Source: Candidatus Saccharimonadota bacterium
Lineage (GTDB): Bacteria > Patescibacteriota > Saccharimonadia > UBA4664
Direction of reading: 5' to 3'
Length of the DNA stretch: 6,393 nt
NCBI GenBank assembly: GCA_029237755.1
Contig: JAQZBT010000053.1
Coordinates: 1 to 6,393 of the forward strand
The translations under genes and the position numbers were made by a program. The notes under the pieces are model-generated. The model made no database searches and had not been told where the DNA came from. It saw only the letters and a program-made list of their open reading frames with translations. Shown one piece after another: positions 6,062 to 6,393 of this stretch. Every line of letters begins with the position of its first letter. Within the stretch, counting starts at the first letter, position 1.

Positions 6062-6069
6062 AATACTAC
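5968..6069 (+). other. Potential structured RNA core, module 2
   Basis: This is the counterpart of the module 1 core. The closing stem GTAGGATT/AATACTAC (5968-5975, 6062-6069) has one mismatch. Internal hairpins are TCGG/CCGA (5990-5993, 6000-6003), CTCATT/AATGAG around GGGA (6012-6017, 6022-6027), longer than in module 1, and GTCGC/GCGAC (6048-6052, 6057-6061). Confidence 0.45.
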
Positions 6070-6076
6070 CGTCCCA
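6062..6076 (+). repeat. Third, degenerate copy of the tRNA-Gln 3' end
   Basis: AATACTACCGTCCCA matches the tRNA 3' strand (5738-5752) except for one C to A change. It stops exactly at the last acceptor-stem base; the GCCA and the terminator are absent. It marks the end of the array, 33 bases before the next gene. Confidence 0.8.
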
Positions 6077-6095
6077 CTATAGACTAAGAGGTGAA

Positions 6096-6101
6096 AAGGG
6101 A
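6096..6101 (+). promoter_or_regulatory. Ribosome binding site of the DUF4396 gene
   Basis: AAGGGA lies seven bases before ATG 6109. A GTG at 6091 in the same frame runs into TAA within five codons, so ATG 6109 is the start. Confidence 0.6.
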
Positions 6102-6108
6102 ATAACAG

Positions 6109-6393
6109 ATGCACACTGAATCGAGCGACAAAGCCGCTGCCAGCGCCACCCTCCATTGTCTGACCGGCTGTGCCATCGGCGAGATCATCGGCCTCATCCT
6201 GGGCACAAGCCTCGGCTGGTCTGCCGGCCTGACGATCGCCGTATCCGTCACTTTAGCCTTCCTTTTCGGCTATACGCTCTCACTTATACCTGTACTAAAG
6301 GCCGGCGTAGCGCTTGGCACAGCACTTGGTCTCGTCCTGGCCGCCGACACCCTGTCGATAACCACAATGGAAATAGTTGATAATGCCATCATG
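6109..6393 (+). CDS. DUF4396 domain membrane protein, 3' end missing
   Basis: 95 codons are visible and the frame is still open at the window end. After a short polar N-terminus comes the family's HCLTGCAIGE motif (His16, Cys17, Cys21, Glu25). Three hydrophobic segments follow, at about 18-38, 40-62 and 64-80, and then DTLSITTMEIVDNAIM, the family's acidic D-x-S-x4-E segment. DUF4396 proteins are small integral membrane proteins without an assigned function; the paired Cys and His next to the first helix could bind metal, which is inference. A good ribosome site precedes the ATG. Its promoter must lie in or just after the tRNA-linked repeat array, since two terminator-like hairpins separate it from the tRNA. 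Confidence 0.85.
   Translation, partial: MHTESSDKAAASATLHCLTGCAIGEIIGLILGTSLGWSAGLTIAVSVTLAFLFGYTLSLIPVLKAGVALGTALGLVLAADTLSITTMEIVDNAIM

Noticed and set aside
5738..6076. CRISPR array
   Set aside because: Only two to three copies, repeats are long and similar throughout, there are no unique spacers and no cas genes.
6078..6083. TATAGA as a -10 element for the DUF4396 gene
   Set aside because: The spacing to the gene is plausible, but no -35 hexamer is visible 16-18 bases upstream.
6156..6380. 74-codon + strand open frame at the window end
   Set aside because: It lies in another frame of the DUF4396 gene, whose motifs are clear in its own frame.

Overview
The window reads as a compact, GC-rich bacterial chromosome segment. 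My best guess is a Patescibacteria/CPR genome close to Saccharibacteria. That guess rests on the gene style (NrnA-like DHH protein next to cysS, a soluble PAS histidine kinase in a tight operon, a DUF4396 membrane protein) and on general impression, not on a phylogenetic marker. TGA is used as a stop in at least four genes, so code 25 (TGA as Gly, as in Gracilibacteria and Absconditabacteria) is excluded. All recognisable genes are on the + strand.

Layout. Positions 1-939 hold the 3' part of a DHH/DHHA1 phosphoesterase gene. Its last third of a kilobase departs from the family and ends in an in-frame 27-bp tandem repeat. Positions 955-2394 are a complete cysteinyl-tRNA synthetase gene (cysS). 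A 155-bp gap follows, with a small hairpin and no convincing promoter. Positions 2550-5581 are five head-to-tail genes with overlaps or gaps of 4, 13, 8 and 4 bases: a soluble PAS histidine kinase, an eight-helix membrane protein, an 83-residue helical protein, a receiver-only response regulator, and a small Cys/His protein. This looks like one operon encoding a split signalling pathway, in which the membrane protein could give the kinase its membrane input.

Positions 5608-5756 are a tRNA-Gln(TTG) gene with a well-formed promoter, a hairpin in its 5' leader and an encoded CCA. It is followed by about 350 bp without a protein gene. This stretch is not empty: it holds two tandem modules of 160 and 164 bp plus a broken third boundary. 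Each module begins with a copy of the tRNA 3' end, continues through a perfect 14-bp terminator hairpin, then a GTAGG/TTCGAA segment resembling the T-arm, and then a conserved core with several potential hairpins. The terminator stems differ between modules by three compensated base pairs. The cores can be closed by an 8-bp stem made from the T-arm sequence, as if an insert of about 85 nt sat in a tRNA T-loop. This is the most unusual feature of the window.

Positions 6109-6393 are the start of a DUF4396 membrane protein gene that runs off the end.
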